Below are positions 56,947-64,000 of a stretch of 64,000 nt of DNA, one piece after another (position 1 is the stretch's first letter; every line of letters starts with the position of its first letter). The notes beneath the pieces are model-generated. The model was not told the DNA's origin and did not search any database. It saw nothing but the letters and a program-made list of their open reading frames with translations. Source of the stretch: Sphingomonas sp. OV641 (lineage in GTDB: Bacteria > Pseudomonadota > Alphaproteobacteria > Sphingomonadales > Sphingomonadaceae); the NCBI RefSeq assembly GCF_900109205.1, contig NZ_FNZB01000001.1:744001-808000 (forward strand), read 5' to 3'. The position numbers and the translations under genes were made by a program.

Positions 56947-58315
56947 AAGCCTCGCGGTACCTTTTCACGACAACCAGTGCGACGATGTTGAGAAGCAGCG
57001 TCACGACGAACAGCGTGAGCCCAAGCGCGAACGCCGCCAGTGTCTTGGCACTGTCGAATTCCGCCTCTCCGGTGAGCAAATCAACGATCTGCTTGGTCAC
57101 TGTGGTGGTGCTGGCAAACGGATTGAGCGTCAACGTGGCCACGCCGGACGCCGCCATGACGACGATCATCGTCTCACCGATCGCGCGGCTGACGGCCAGA
57201 AGGACCCCGCCAACGATACCCGGGAGCGCCGCCGGTACCAGGACCTTGCGAATGGTTTCGGAGGGCGTGGCGCCCATAGCGAGGCTGCCATCGCGCATCG
57301 AGCTGGGCACGGCTGCCAGTGAATCGTCTGCCATGGAGGAGACAAAGGGGATGATCATCACGCCCATGACGAGACCCGCGGCAAGCGCGCTCTCGCTGCT
57401 CGCCCAGCGGATTCCGATCGTCACGGCGAAGTCGCGAATAGCCGGTGCAACGGTGAGTGCGGCGAAATAGCCGTAGACCACGGTCGGCACGCCGGCGAGC
57501 ACCTCGAGCAGCGGCTTCACCCAACGGCGGGTGGAGGCGCGGGCATATTGGGTCAGGTAGATCGCGCTCATCAAACCGAAGGGGATGGCGACGATCATCG
57601 CGATCACGGCGCCGATGAAGAAGGTGCCCCAGAACAGCGGCACCGCGCCGAGGCTGGCGCCGGGGTCGCGGGCGTCGATCACCTGCGGCGACCAATGCGT
57701 GCCGAACAGAAAATCGGTGATGGGAACGATCGAGAAGAAGCGGGCGCTTTCGAACAACAGGCTCGCTACGATGCCGAAGGTCGTCAGAATAGCGATAAGC
57801 GAGGCGGCCAGGAGAAGAACCATCACGATCCGCTCTACCTGCGTACGGGCAGCGAAATGCGGATGCACCCTGACGAAGGAGAAAGCGAAGCCGGCAAAGG
57901 CGAGCAGAGAAGCAAGCCCGGTGGCAATCCAGTCAAACCGGCGCTGAGCCGCGGCATAGGCCGGGGCGAGCGATTCCGAAAGCTCGTGAAAGGCGCCAAA
58001 TGCCTCTCCGCGCGCGAGGTTGCGCGCTTCGGAGAGAATGGCCGAGCGCTCAAATCCTTGTGACGGGAGTGCGGACGCCATTGGCGTGGTCAGTACCGCA
58101 TCAGTCACCATCGCTGGCGACACGAAGAACCACACGGCGAGAAAGAGCAGGGGTGGCACCGCGGTCCATAGTGCCACGAACCAGCCGTGATGACCGGGAA
58201 GCGCACTGAAGCGCGAGGTACCGCCTTGGCGCAGCGAAAGCGCGCGCGCGCGTGCCACGAACCAGCCGATCAGACCGAGGGCAAGGACCAGGAAGAACAG
58301 CGGACCGATGCTCAT
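56939..58315 (-). CDS. pstC: Phosphate ABC transporter permease PstC
   Basis: PstC is the second permease subunit. Of its 458 aa, the C-terminal half carries the ABC permease domain (LEVLAGVPTVVYGYFAALTV, SMRDGSLAMGATPSETIRKV). The N-terminal half adds two helices and a polar domain, an extension seen in many alphaproteobacterial PstC proteins (about 320 aa in E. coli). It overlaps pstS by 4 bp. Confidence 0.93.
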   Translation of the reverse strand: MSIGPLFFLVLALGLIGWFVARARALSLRQGGTSRFSALPGHHGWFVALWTAVPPLLFLAVWFFVSPAMVTDAVLTTPMASALPSQGFERSAILSEARNLARGEAFGAFHELSESLAPAYAAAQRRFDWIATGLASLLAFAGFAFSFVRVHPHFAARTQVERIVMVLLLAASLIAILTTFGIVASLLFESARFFSIVPITDFLFGTHWSPQVIDARDPGASLGAVPLFWGTFFIGAVIAMIVAIPFGLMSAIYLTQYARASTRRWVKPLLEVLAGVPTVVYGYFAALTVAPAIRDFAVTIGIRWASSESALAAGLVMGVMIIPFVSSMADDSLAAVPSSMRDGSLAMGATPSETIRKVLVPAALPGIVGGVLLAVSRAIGETMIVVMAASGVATLTLNPFASTTTVTKQIVDLLTGEAEFDSAKTLAAFALGLTLFVVTLLLNIVALVVVKRYREAYD

Positions 58316-59355
58316 TTCAGCGCTGTCCCAGCCAGTGCCTTCTCATCCCGGACGATGGTTGCCGTCTGCTGCTGCACGGCGGCAGGCGCCGGGATCAATC
58401 CGCGGCGGGCGAGCGGGCCATTTTCACCCCATAGCCGGGTATATTGCCGGACAAACTGGCGGAGGCCGGGAACGGCGTTCATGTGCGCCTTCTTCACATA
58501 GATATAAAGTGGCCGCGCACCCGGGTATGTACCGTTGGCAATCGTCTCCTCGCTGGGAGTGACGCCAGCAATGGGCACACCGTTCACCGACCCCGCATTC
58601 TCCTCGAGATAGGAATAGCCAAAGACACCGATGGCGTTCGGATTGGCGGTCAGCTTCTGGACGATCAGATTGTCGTTCTCACCCGCATCCACATAGGCGC
58701 CGTCTTCGCGGACGCGCTGGCACCGGGCCTTGAAGGCGTCCGCATCGTCCGCCTCGAGCTTTTCGGCTTCCGGGTCACTTTCCAGGCAACCGCGCGTCAG
58801 GATGAGTTCGGACAGCGCATCCCGCGTGCCGCTGGTGGACGGCGGGCCATAGACCTGGATCGGAATGGATGGGAGCGCCGGGTTCACATCGCGCCAGGTG
58901 CGTGCAGTGTTCGGCTTGCCCTTGGGCGTGGCGGCGAGCGCCAGATAAATTTCGGTGGGGGTGAGCGCCATCTTGGGCCCGTTCCGAGCTTCGGCGAAGG
59001 CCACGCCGTCGATGCCGACCTGCACCTCCAGGATTTGCTCAGCACCATTCTTTGCGCACGTATCGTACTCGCTGCGCTTCATCCGCCGCGAGGCATTGAC
59101 GATATCCGGGTGCGCCGCACCGATCCCGGCGCAGAACAGCCGCATCCCCGCGCCCGTGCCGGTCGACTCGATCACCGGCGGCCGGGCGCCGGGACTATTG
59201 GCGAGATATTGTTCGGCCACGATCGTCGTGAAGGGATAGACGGTCGAGGAGCCCACCGCCTTGATCTGCGCGCGGGCGCCTGCACCCCCGCTGGCCTGAT
59301 CATGGCAAGCCGAGCAGAGCGCGATCAGCGCAATGAGCGTAGCGACGCGAATCAT
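58312..59355 (-). CDS. pstS: Phosphate-binding lipoprotein PstS
   Basis: PstS captures phosphate for the PstCAB transporter. The 347-aa protein has a lipoprotein signal (MIRVATLIALIALCSAC, with Cys17 as the lipid site), then the ligand-binding motifs KAVGSSTVYPFTT and ESTGTGAGMRLFCAG, and YGPPSTSGTRDALSELIL. ATG 59355 is chosen since it starts the lipobox signal; a longer frame would overlap phoR. A Pho box candidate lies about 40 bp upstream. Confidence 0.93.
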   Translation of the reverse strand: MIRVATLIALIALCSACHDQASGGAGARAQIKAVGSSTVYPFTTIVAEQYLANSPGARPPVIESTGTGAGMRLFCAGIGAAHPDIVNASRRMKRSEYDTCAKNGAEQILEVQVGIDGVAFAEARNGPKMALTPTEIYLALAATPKGKPNTARTWRDVNPALPSIPIQVYGPPSTSGTRDALSELILTRGCLESDPEAEKLEADDADAFKARCQRVREDGAYVDAGENDNLIVQKLTANPNAIGVFGYSYLEENAGSVNGVPIAGVTPSEETIANGTYPGARPLYIYVKKAHMNAVPGLRQFVRQYTRLWGENGPLARRGLIPAPAAVQQQTATIVRDEKALAGTALK

Positions 59356-59393
59356 TGAGTCCCGACAGGTGTTGCCCCCGACGCGCCGCCTCT

Positions 59394-59422
59394 GTGACAC
59401 ACGCGTTACTGCTTCATGACAC
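59394..59422 (-). promoter_or_regulatory. Candidate Pho box upstream of pstS
   Basis: On the minus strand three 7-mers, GTGTCAT, CAGTAAC and GTGTCAC, are spaced exactly 11 bp apart, matching the CTGTCAT direct-repeat layout of PhoB sites (6/7, 4/7 and 5/7 matches). The box overlaps the phoR stop codon and ends 38 bp before the pstS ATG, suggesting an internal phosphate-responsive promoter for pstSCAB-phoUB. Confidence 0.5.
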
Positions 59423-60628
59423 CGGCTTCGGCGATTCCTGTCCAGGAGCCCGCAGCGTGACGCTGACGCGCGTACCTTCGCCAACCCGGCTGGATATCTC
59501 CAGTCGCCCGCGATGACGCTCTACGATGTGTTTCACGATCGCGAGCCCGAGCCCGGTTCCCCCGACCGACCGGCTTCGCCCGGGATCGACGCGATAAAAT
59601 CGCTCCGTCAGCCGCGGCAGATGCTCAGGCGCGATGCCTTCGCCCTGATCCGCCACGATTAGGCGGATGGCGCCATTGTCGCGCGTGATCGAGACGCGCA
59701 CGGGCGTGCCCGGCTGACCATATTTCATCGCGTTGCCGATCAGGTTGTGCAGCAGTTGCGACAGCTGCAAGCGATCGCCAAGCACCGGAATGGCGCCGGC
59801 GTCATGCTCCAGAATGATGTCCCGCCCGCGACCATCGTGCGCCTCGGCCAGTTCGGCATGGGTGTCGTCCACCAATGCGCCCAGATCCACCACATCAGAT
59901 GGAACGCGGAACTTCTCCGCCTCGATGCGGGACAGGCTCATCAGATCATCGACAAGCCGCTGCATGCGGCGTGCCTCGTCGAACACGATCTTGAGGAAGC
60001 GCGCCCTGATCGCCGGATCGTCGCCCGCCGTGTCGGAAAGTGTTTCGACATAGCCCAGGATCGAGGCAAGCGGCGTGCGCAGTTCGTGGCTGGCATTCGC
60101 AACAAAATCGACCCGCATCCGCTCTGCAGCGTGGCTGCCGCTGCGATCGGACAGGTGAACAAGTCGCCGACCGTCGCCGATCGGCGCGATCTGCATCTCC
60201 CACCGCTGATCGGCCGATCCCAGGCCGGTCAACGCGACCGGACCGGCGCTCGCCTCGCTGGCCAGAAGCCCGGAGGCCGCCGGGTGTCGAATGGCGATGC
60301 GGGCGTCCTCGCCGACGATATGCGAGCCGAGCAGGGCACGCGCGGCGCCATTGGCGCTGGCAATGCGCGGTCCCGAGAGGATCAGCACCGGCTCGCCGAG
60401 CGCATCCAGAACCGGTCCGAGTGGGGAGGGCGGCTCCGGCATCGTCGGCACTACGGGGTGATCGTCTTCGAGCGCGCGGCCTGCCGCGCTGGCAAAGATC
60501 GCCGCGACCGCGCCGACGATGCTGACGATGATCGCCTCCTGACTGGCGCCGACAAAGCCGAGGATCACTGCCGTCAAAGCGACGATTGCGAGCGCGATCC
60601 AGCCGCGACGAGAGAGTATCTGACTCAT
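59414..60628 (-). CDS. phoR: Phosphate regulon sensor kinase PhoR
   Basis: PhoR phosphorylates PhoB in low phosphate. The 404-aa protein has two N-terminal helices (IALAIVALTAVILGFVG, AIIVSIVGAVAAIFASAAG), a PAS-like domain (DALGEPVLILSGPRIASAN), the DHp box with the phospho-His in ASHELRTPLASILGYVE and ATPase motifs HNLIGNAMKYGQPG, VADQGEGIAPEH and GGTGLGLAIVKHI. ATG 60628 is favoured because the first helix follows at once; a start at 60715 adds unrelated residues. It is first in the pst-pho operon. Confidence 0.92.
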   Translation of the reverse strand: MSQILSRRGWIALAIVALTAVILGFVGASQEAIIVSIVGAVAAIFASAAGRALEDDHPVVPTMPEPPSPLGPVLDALGEPVLILSGPRIASANGAARALLGSHIVGEDARIAIRHPAASGLLASEASAGPVALTGLGSADQRWEMQIAPIGDGRRLVHLSDRSGSHAAERMRVDFVANASHELRTPLASILGYVETLSDTAGDDPAIRARFLKIVFDEARRMQRLVDDLMSLSRIEAEKFRVPSDVVDLGALVDDTHAELAEAHDGRGRDIILEHDAGAIPVLGDRLQLSQLLHNLIGNAMKYGQPGTPVRVSITRDNGAIRLIVADQGEGIAPEHLPRLTERFYRVDPGRSRSVGGTGLGLAIVKHIVERHRGRLEISSRVGEGTRVSVTLRAPGQESPKPVS

Positions 60629-60809
60629 GTGCTTGCTGTGGCGCCGATCGTTGCGAAGCCTTCTGGGTAAGATGCCGCACGGGGGATTGTCCATCCCGTG
60701 CGCGCCTACAGGCAAACTTACCGGCAGCGTCCCAGGACGGTACGTGCCCGACGCACTTCTTGTATGCCCGTTAGGATTATGGAAGGGCGTGGTGGACGAA
60801 AGAGGCCCG

Positions 60810-61211
60810 ATGAGCGACCCCGCCGATCATGATCAGCCAAGCCAGCCGCAGCGCCGTCGCGCGCTGCGCATCGGGGCAGTGGGTGCTGTTGCGGTGGTCT
60901 CGATCCGGCCAGCTATGGCTCAGGCTTATGGCTCGGTGCTGACCTGTGAAGTTCCGGTGCCGGATCCTGGTCGGGCGGGGAGCTATATCGACGCGGCGGG
61001 GAAGGTCGTGCCGGCGGGAACCAAGGGCGCCTTCGCACCGCCCGGCCGTCCACTGAAGGGTGAAGACATCCGGCGTGCACTGGCGGCGGGGGGAACCCTG
61101 CCCGGCGTCGATTACGAACGCAGCCGCGCTTACCTCAAATATGTTCAAAACCTGCGCAGTGGAACGACCGGCTTTACCTGCTTCGCGTCACTGCAGATGC
61201 CCCGGCGCTGA
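60810..61211 (+). CDS. Tat-like exported small protein, first gene of HprK/PqqD cassette
   Basis: This 133-aa protein has a twin-arginine-like signal: QRRRALRIGAVGAVAVVS, then a cleavage site near AMA-QA. The mature part is about 95 aa with two cysteines (Cys46 in LTCEVPV, Cys124 in GFTCFASLQM) and a small conserved-looking core (PLKGEDIRRALAAGGTLPGV). I do not recognise the family. AGAGG lies 5 nt before ATG 60810. It is 3 bp upstream of the PqqD-like gene and might be the substrate of the encoded modification system, which is inference only. Confidence 0.65.
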   Translation: MSDPADHDQPSQPQRRRALRIGAVGAVAVVSIRPAMAQAYGSVLTCEVPVPDPGRAGSYIDAAGKVVPAGTKGAFAPPGRPLKGEDIRRALAAGGTLPGVDYERSRAYLKYVQNLRSGTTGFTCFASLQMPRR

Positions 61212-61214
61212 TCG

Positions 61215-61478
61215 ATGACGGCGACGCGCTATCGCGCGCCGCAGCCAGGCGAGCTGTCGTTCGTTCATCTGGACGAACTGGTCGCCATCTTCCATCGCGC
61301 CTCCGGCATCACGCATCTCGTCACCACACCGGTGCCCGAGTTGCTGGCCGCGCTCGCGGGACGGTGGATGACGTTGCACGGCATCGAGCAGGAGTTTGAG
61401 CTGATCGACGGCGACCGGGTCGGCCTTCGCGCGATCATGGATGAGCTGACCGTGGCCGGGTTGATCGAGCAGGCATGA
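61215..61478 (+). CDS. PqqD-like peptide chaperone (HPr-rel-A system)
   Basis: This 87-aa protein resembles PqqD, the peptide-binding chaperone and RRE fold used by RiPP enzymes to hold precursor leaders: ELSFVHLDELVAIFHRASGI is followed by TTPVPELLAALAGRWMTLHG. It shows the winged-helix beta-strand layout with a C-terminal helix (RAIMDELTVAGLIEQA). Small size fits the family. The stop overlaps the next gene (ATGA), so it is translated together with the HprK-like kinase. Confidence 0.78.
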   Translation: MTATRYRAPQPGELSFVHLDELVAIFHRASGITHLVTTPVPELLAALAGRWMTLHGIEQEFELIDGDRVGLRAIMDELTVAGLIEQA

Positions 61479-62323
61479 AACACAGGTTCGGCGTGCGCGT
61501 GGGCCCGGTGACGTTCCGGATCGGTTCGGCCTGGAGCCGGCCGATTACCGAACTACGCGCACTCTATCGCGACTATCCGATTGATGATGGCGTTCCCGAC
61601 TTCACGGTCCGCCTTGCGCCTCCCAAGCCCTGGCGGCGGTGGCTGCGGCCAACCATAGCCATCGAAGGCGACTTCATCATCCCCGACGCTGCGCCGCTGC
61701 CTCTTCAGCACAGCCTGCTCGCCGCGGAAATGGGCATGAACCTGCAGATGGCGCTGGGACAACGGCGGTTCCTGCTTCTCCATGCGGCCGCCGTGGAACG
61801 TGACGGAATGGCCATCGTGCTGACGGGCGAGTCCGGCGCTGGTAAGTCCACGCTTGCGGCGCTTCTTCAGTCGCGAGGTTGGCGGCTGATGGCGGACGAG
61901 TTCGTCTTGCTGGATCCCGCATCCGGGCTTGTGCATCCGTTCCCCCGACCGGTCAGCTTGAAGAACGACGCGATAGATGTTGTCGCGAGAATTCTGCCTG
62001 ACGCAAGCTGGGGACCGCTGATGAGCGAAACGCCCAAGGGAACGATCCGGCACCTGATCCCGGCCCCATGCGCGCTTGCTGCCGCCGAGCAACCCGCACG
62101 GCCCGTGTTGCTGCTGTTTCCGCGTTACGGCCTTGCGGCGGACCAGCGGCCGGTTGGAGCGGGCGAAGCCTTCGTGCGGCTGACCCAAGCCTCGACCAAT
62201 TACGTGATCCTGGGAGAGCGTGGTTTCACCGCCTTGACGCGGCTGGTGAGCGACGTGACGCGGGCCGCAATCGATTATTCGAGTGCCGATGAAGCAGCCG
62301 CCATGATCGAGGCGCTCTGGTGA
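61475..62323 (+). CDS. HprK-related serine kinase (HPr-rel-A type)
   Basis: This 282-aa protein carries the HPr kinase/phosphatase core: a His in LLHAAAVERDGMAIVLTGES leading into Walker A GESGAGKST (residues 118-126), followed by ADEFVLLDP (Asp141-Glu142). The protein context PFPRPVSLKNDAIDV resembles the family substrate loop. The N-terminus (residues 1-75) is not recognised. Related kinases in lasso-peptide clusters phosphorylate the C-terminal residue of the precursor. Here the target is unknown. It overlaps both flanking genes by 4 bp. Confidence 0.82.
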   Translation: MKHRFGVRVGPVTFRIGSAWSRPITELRALYRDYPIDDGVPDFTVRLAPPKPWRRWLRPTIAIEGDFIIPDAAPLPLQHSLLAAEMGMNLQMALGQRRFLLLHAAAVERDGMAIVLTGESGAGKSTLAALLQSRGWRLMADEFVLLDPASGLVHPFPRPVSLKNDAIDVVARILPDASWGPLMSETPKGTIRHLIPAPCALAAAEQPARPVLLLFPRYGLAADQRPVGAGEAFVRLTQASTNYVILGERGFTALTRLVSDVTRAAIDYSSADEAAAMIEALW

Positions 62324-63366
62324 ATCCTGCTCGTACGCTCGCCGCCCTGCTAACCGACCCGGCCTTGGCCCAGTCGCTTGATCTACCGGGATGGACGGCG
62401 GTGCTTGCCGTTGCCCGTGCCGAGCAACTGATCGGCACGCTGGCCATACGGCTTGAGGGTCTGACAATGCCCCCCCAGGTCGCTTCGGTGCTGCTCGATG
62501 CCAAATCGACCGCGATCGAGGGGAGGCGGCAAGCACTCTGGGAAGCCGAGATGGCGCGGCGAGCCCTGCAGGGAGTGGCCGAGCCGTTGATCCTCCTGAA
62601 AGGCACCGCCTTTGTGGCCGCCGGGCTCGCGGCTGGGCAGGGACGGTCCATCGGTGATCTCGACATCCTCGTTCCGCGCGCGCGGCTGCCGGAAGTGGAG
62701 ACGGCGCTGTTGGCGAACGGGTGGATGTGGGTGAAGCCCGATCCCTATGATGATGCTTACTACCGCCGGTGGATGCACGAGCTGCCGCCGCTGATCCATC
62801 CCGAACGCGACCGGATGATTGACGTGCATCACACGATCCTGCCCCTAACCGCACGGATGAGGCCGGACGCCGAGAAGCTGATCGCCGATGCGGTGCCGCT
62901 CGGCAACGACTGTGCCATACTTCACCCCTCAGACATGGTCGTCCATGCGGCCATACACCTGTTTGGCGACGGAGATCTTAGCGGCGGCCTGCGCAATCTA
63001 TGGGATATCGACAGATTGCTGCGGGAGTTCTGCGACGAGGACGAAACCTTTTGGGCACAGCTGACTAATGCCGCTTCCTGCCACGGCGCAGCACGCGTCG
63101 TAGCGCGCGCCGTCAGCCTTTCGCATATTCTTTTCGGGACGCCCGCGCCTGCGTCATGGACGCAGAGGAGACTGGCAGACCGTTGGTACCTCAGGCGGCT
63201 GCTCGCTCGTGATGGTTGGGGGCGGCCGACGCACCATTTCACCCGCCTGACCTTCTATATTCGCTCGCACTGGCTGCGCATGCCGCCGTTGATGCTTGCC
63301 CGCCACCTTTGGATCAAGTGGCGGAAGGGCGCCGGCGGAACAGCGCCACCACCATCAGGACTGTGA
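62320..63366 (+). CDS. Nucleotidyltransferase-family protein of the HPr-rel-A cassette
   Basis: This 348-aa protein matches the nucleotidyltransferase-fold family often found beside HprK-related kinases. The core reads LILLKGTAFVAAGL with Lys94-Gly95 and RSIGDLDILV with Asp113/Asp115, resembling the minimal NTase motif. A long helical C-terminal part follows (DMVVHAAIHLFGDGDLSGGL). GTG 62320 overlaps the kinase stop (GTGA). Its 3' end overlaps the convergent VanZ-like gene by 53 bp. Function is unknown. Confidence 0.78.
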   Translation: MNPARTLAALLTDPALAQSLDLPGWTAVLAVARAEQLIGTLAIRLEGLTMPPQVASVLLDAKSTAIEGRRQALWEAEMARRALQGVAEPLILLKGTAFVAAGLAAGQGRSIGDLDILVPRARLPEVETALLANGWMWVKPDPYDDAYYRRWMHELPPLIHPERDRMIDVHHTILPLTARMRPDAEKLIADAVPLGNDCAILHPSDMVVHAAIHLFGDGDLSGGLRNLWDIDRLLREFCDEDETFWAQLTNAASCHGAARVVARAVSLSHILFGTPAPASWTQRRLADRWYLRRLLARDGWGRPTHHFTRLTFYIRSHWLRMPPLMLARHLWIKWRKGAGGTAPPPSGL

Positions 63367-63667
63367 CGATCACCGCCGTATCGGCGACCCAGTCCATGAT
63401 GTCGCACGTGCGGTTCAGGGCAGGGATGGACTGGACCACCTCGATCATGGCGCCGAGAAAGGCGAGCCGCTCGCCGATGCGGAACAGCGAGCCCTGCGGA
63501 TAAGCGGTGACGGAGAGGATCGTCAGAGTGCCGAACGCCAGCATATGCTGGTATTTGTCACCCTCGATCGGCACCTTGGGCGGGTGCGGAAGAAGCGCCA
63601 TGGTAACGACGAACGCGGCCGTGGCGACCAGCAGGATACGCCAGAACGTTGGGGCGCGAAGGGTCAC
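63314..63667 (-). CDS. VanZ-like membrane protein
   Basis: This 117-aa protein has about four hydrophobic segments (FWRILLVATAAFVVTMALL, HMLAFGTLTILSVTAY, ERLAFLGAMIEVVQSI, WVADTAVIVTVLMVVALF) and the VanZ-like KYQHMLAF core. ATG 63667 overlaps the phosphatase stop (ATGA). Its 3' end is convergent with and overlaps the nucleotidyltransferase gene. The role of such proteins outside teicoplanin resistance is unclear. Confidence 0.7.
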   Translation of the reverse strand: MTLRAPTFWRILLVATAAFVVTMALLPHPPKVPIEGDKYQHMLAFGTLTILSVTAYPQGSLFRIGERLAFLGAMIEVVQSIPALNRTCDIMDWVADTAVIVTVLMVVALFRRRPSAT

Positions 63668-64000
63668 CCGAGCCGCTCCAGCGCAGGAATGAGATCATCG
63701 AAATGATCGATGATCGCTTCGGCGCCAAGCTCCTCCACCGGCTGCATGAGGAAGCCGAAGCGACAGGCGATGGCCGGGACGCCCGCTGCGTGCGCGGCAG
63801 CCACGTCATAGATCGAATCGCCCACGAAAGCCGCGCGTCCGCCACCCGATTGTTCGATCATGGCGAGGATCGGATCGGCGGCCGGCTTGCTCCTGCCCGG
63901 GCCGAGCGTGTCGCCCCCGATCATGCACGAGAGCCGGTCCAGCAGGCCGACGTCGCGCAACACTTCGCGGGCGAAGCCCTCGAGCTTGTTCGTCACCACG
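63664..64000 (-). CDS. HAD-family hydrolase (phosphoglycolate-phosphatase-like), partial
   Basis: The gene runs off the right end of the window, so its 5' part with the catalytic DxDGT motif is not visible. The available 112 residues show VTNKLEGFAREVL (motif II region), GRSKPAADPILAMIEQ with the catalytic Lys and AAFVGDSIYDVAAAHAAGVP (motif III), typical of Gph-type phosphatases. The stop overlaps the VanZ-like start (ATGA). Confidence 0.85.
   Translation of the reverse strand, partial: VVTNKLEGFAREVLRDVGLLDRLSCMIGGDTLGPGRSKPAADPILAMIEQSGGGRAAFVGDSIYDVAAAHAAGVPAIACRFGFLMQPVEELGAEAIIDHFDDLIPALERLG

Noticed and set aside
60629..60809. A Pho box before phoR or a short RiPP precursor before the HprK cassette
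   Set aside because: No CTGTCAT-like repeat and no short leader-core frame with a ribosome site was found in the spacer.

Overview
The window reads as chromosomal DNA from a high-GC alphaproteobacterium, most likely Sphingomonadaceae (Sphingomonas or a close relative). This is an inference from gene content: two TonB-dependent receptors (one Oar-like), an alphaproteobacterial DUF1465/RcdA protein next to DUF465 small proteins, an alpha-type SspB, an ATP12 chaperone, a DUF2794 protein, a his cluster followed by a HIT gene, and a HPr-rel-A type cassette. No tRNA, rRNA, CRISPR array, insertion sequence or prophage was recognised. Genes are tightly packed, often with ATGA/GTGA overlaps, and no stretch without a gene exceeds about 300 bases.

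Layout. 0-2.1 kb: end of a glycogen block (pgm tail, glgX). 2.1-7.2 kb: minus-strand metabolic genes (MDR oxidoreductase, Baeyer-Villiger-type flavin monooxygenase, PPK2 kinase, thiolase). 7.3-10.2 kb: a prepilin peptidase between two uncharacterised small genes, then a coniferyl-aldehyde-dehydrogenase-like ALDH. 10.2-13.3 kb: two divergent DUF465 mini-genes, rcdA-like DUF1465, an ABC-F ATPase. 13.4-21.2 kb: two TonB-dependent receptors flanking a LytS/LytTR two-component pair. 21.4-25.2 kb: ligA and an APC permease. 25.3-29.1 kb: hisB-H-A-F-E plus HIT, with an unexpected mini-ORF between hisF and hisE. 29.2-36.4 kb: sspB, fumC, gmk, ATP12, a pseudouridine synthase, crcB and several small membrane or lipoprotein genes. 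36.4-38.9 kb: two divergent SPOR-domain proteins. 39-41.2 kb: pyrB with a catalytically degenerate dihydroorotase partner. 41.3-44.9 kb: gatC-gatA-small unknown gene-gatB. 45-51.8 kb: DUF3089 hydrolase, ruvX, epoxide hydrolase, phosphotransferase, oxyR, TauE/SafE exporter, cysE, DUF2794. 52-53.4 kb: a short-chain dehydrogenase and a Pro/Thr/Gly-rich secreted protein. 53.6-60.6 kb: a complete phosphate regulon phoR-pstS-pstC-pstA-pstB-phoU-phoB with a candidate Pho box before pstS. 60.8-63.4 kb: a four-gene cassette (Tat-like exported protein, PqqD-like chaperone, HprK-like kinase, nucleotidyltransferase). The window ends with a VanZ-like gene and a partial HAD phosphatase.

The best candidate for a poorly described system is the 60.8-63.4 kb cassette. 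Its PqqD-like, HprK-like and nucleotidyltransferase genes are translationally coupled and resemble tailoring modules of some lasso-peptide clusters, but no lasso cyclase or protease is present. Other points worth checking are the dead-looking dihydroorotase, the low-GC gene inside the gat operon, the PEP-CTERM-like mini-protein in the his cluster and the hairpin-dense spacer near 33.6 kb.
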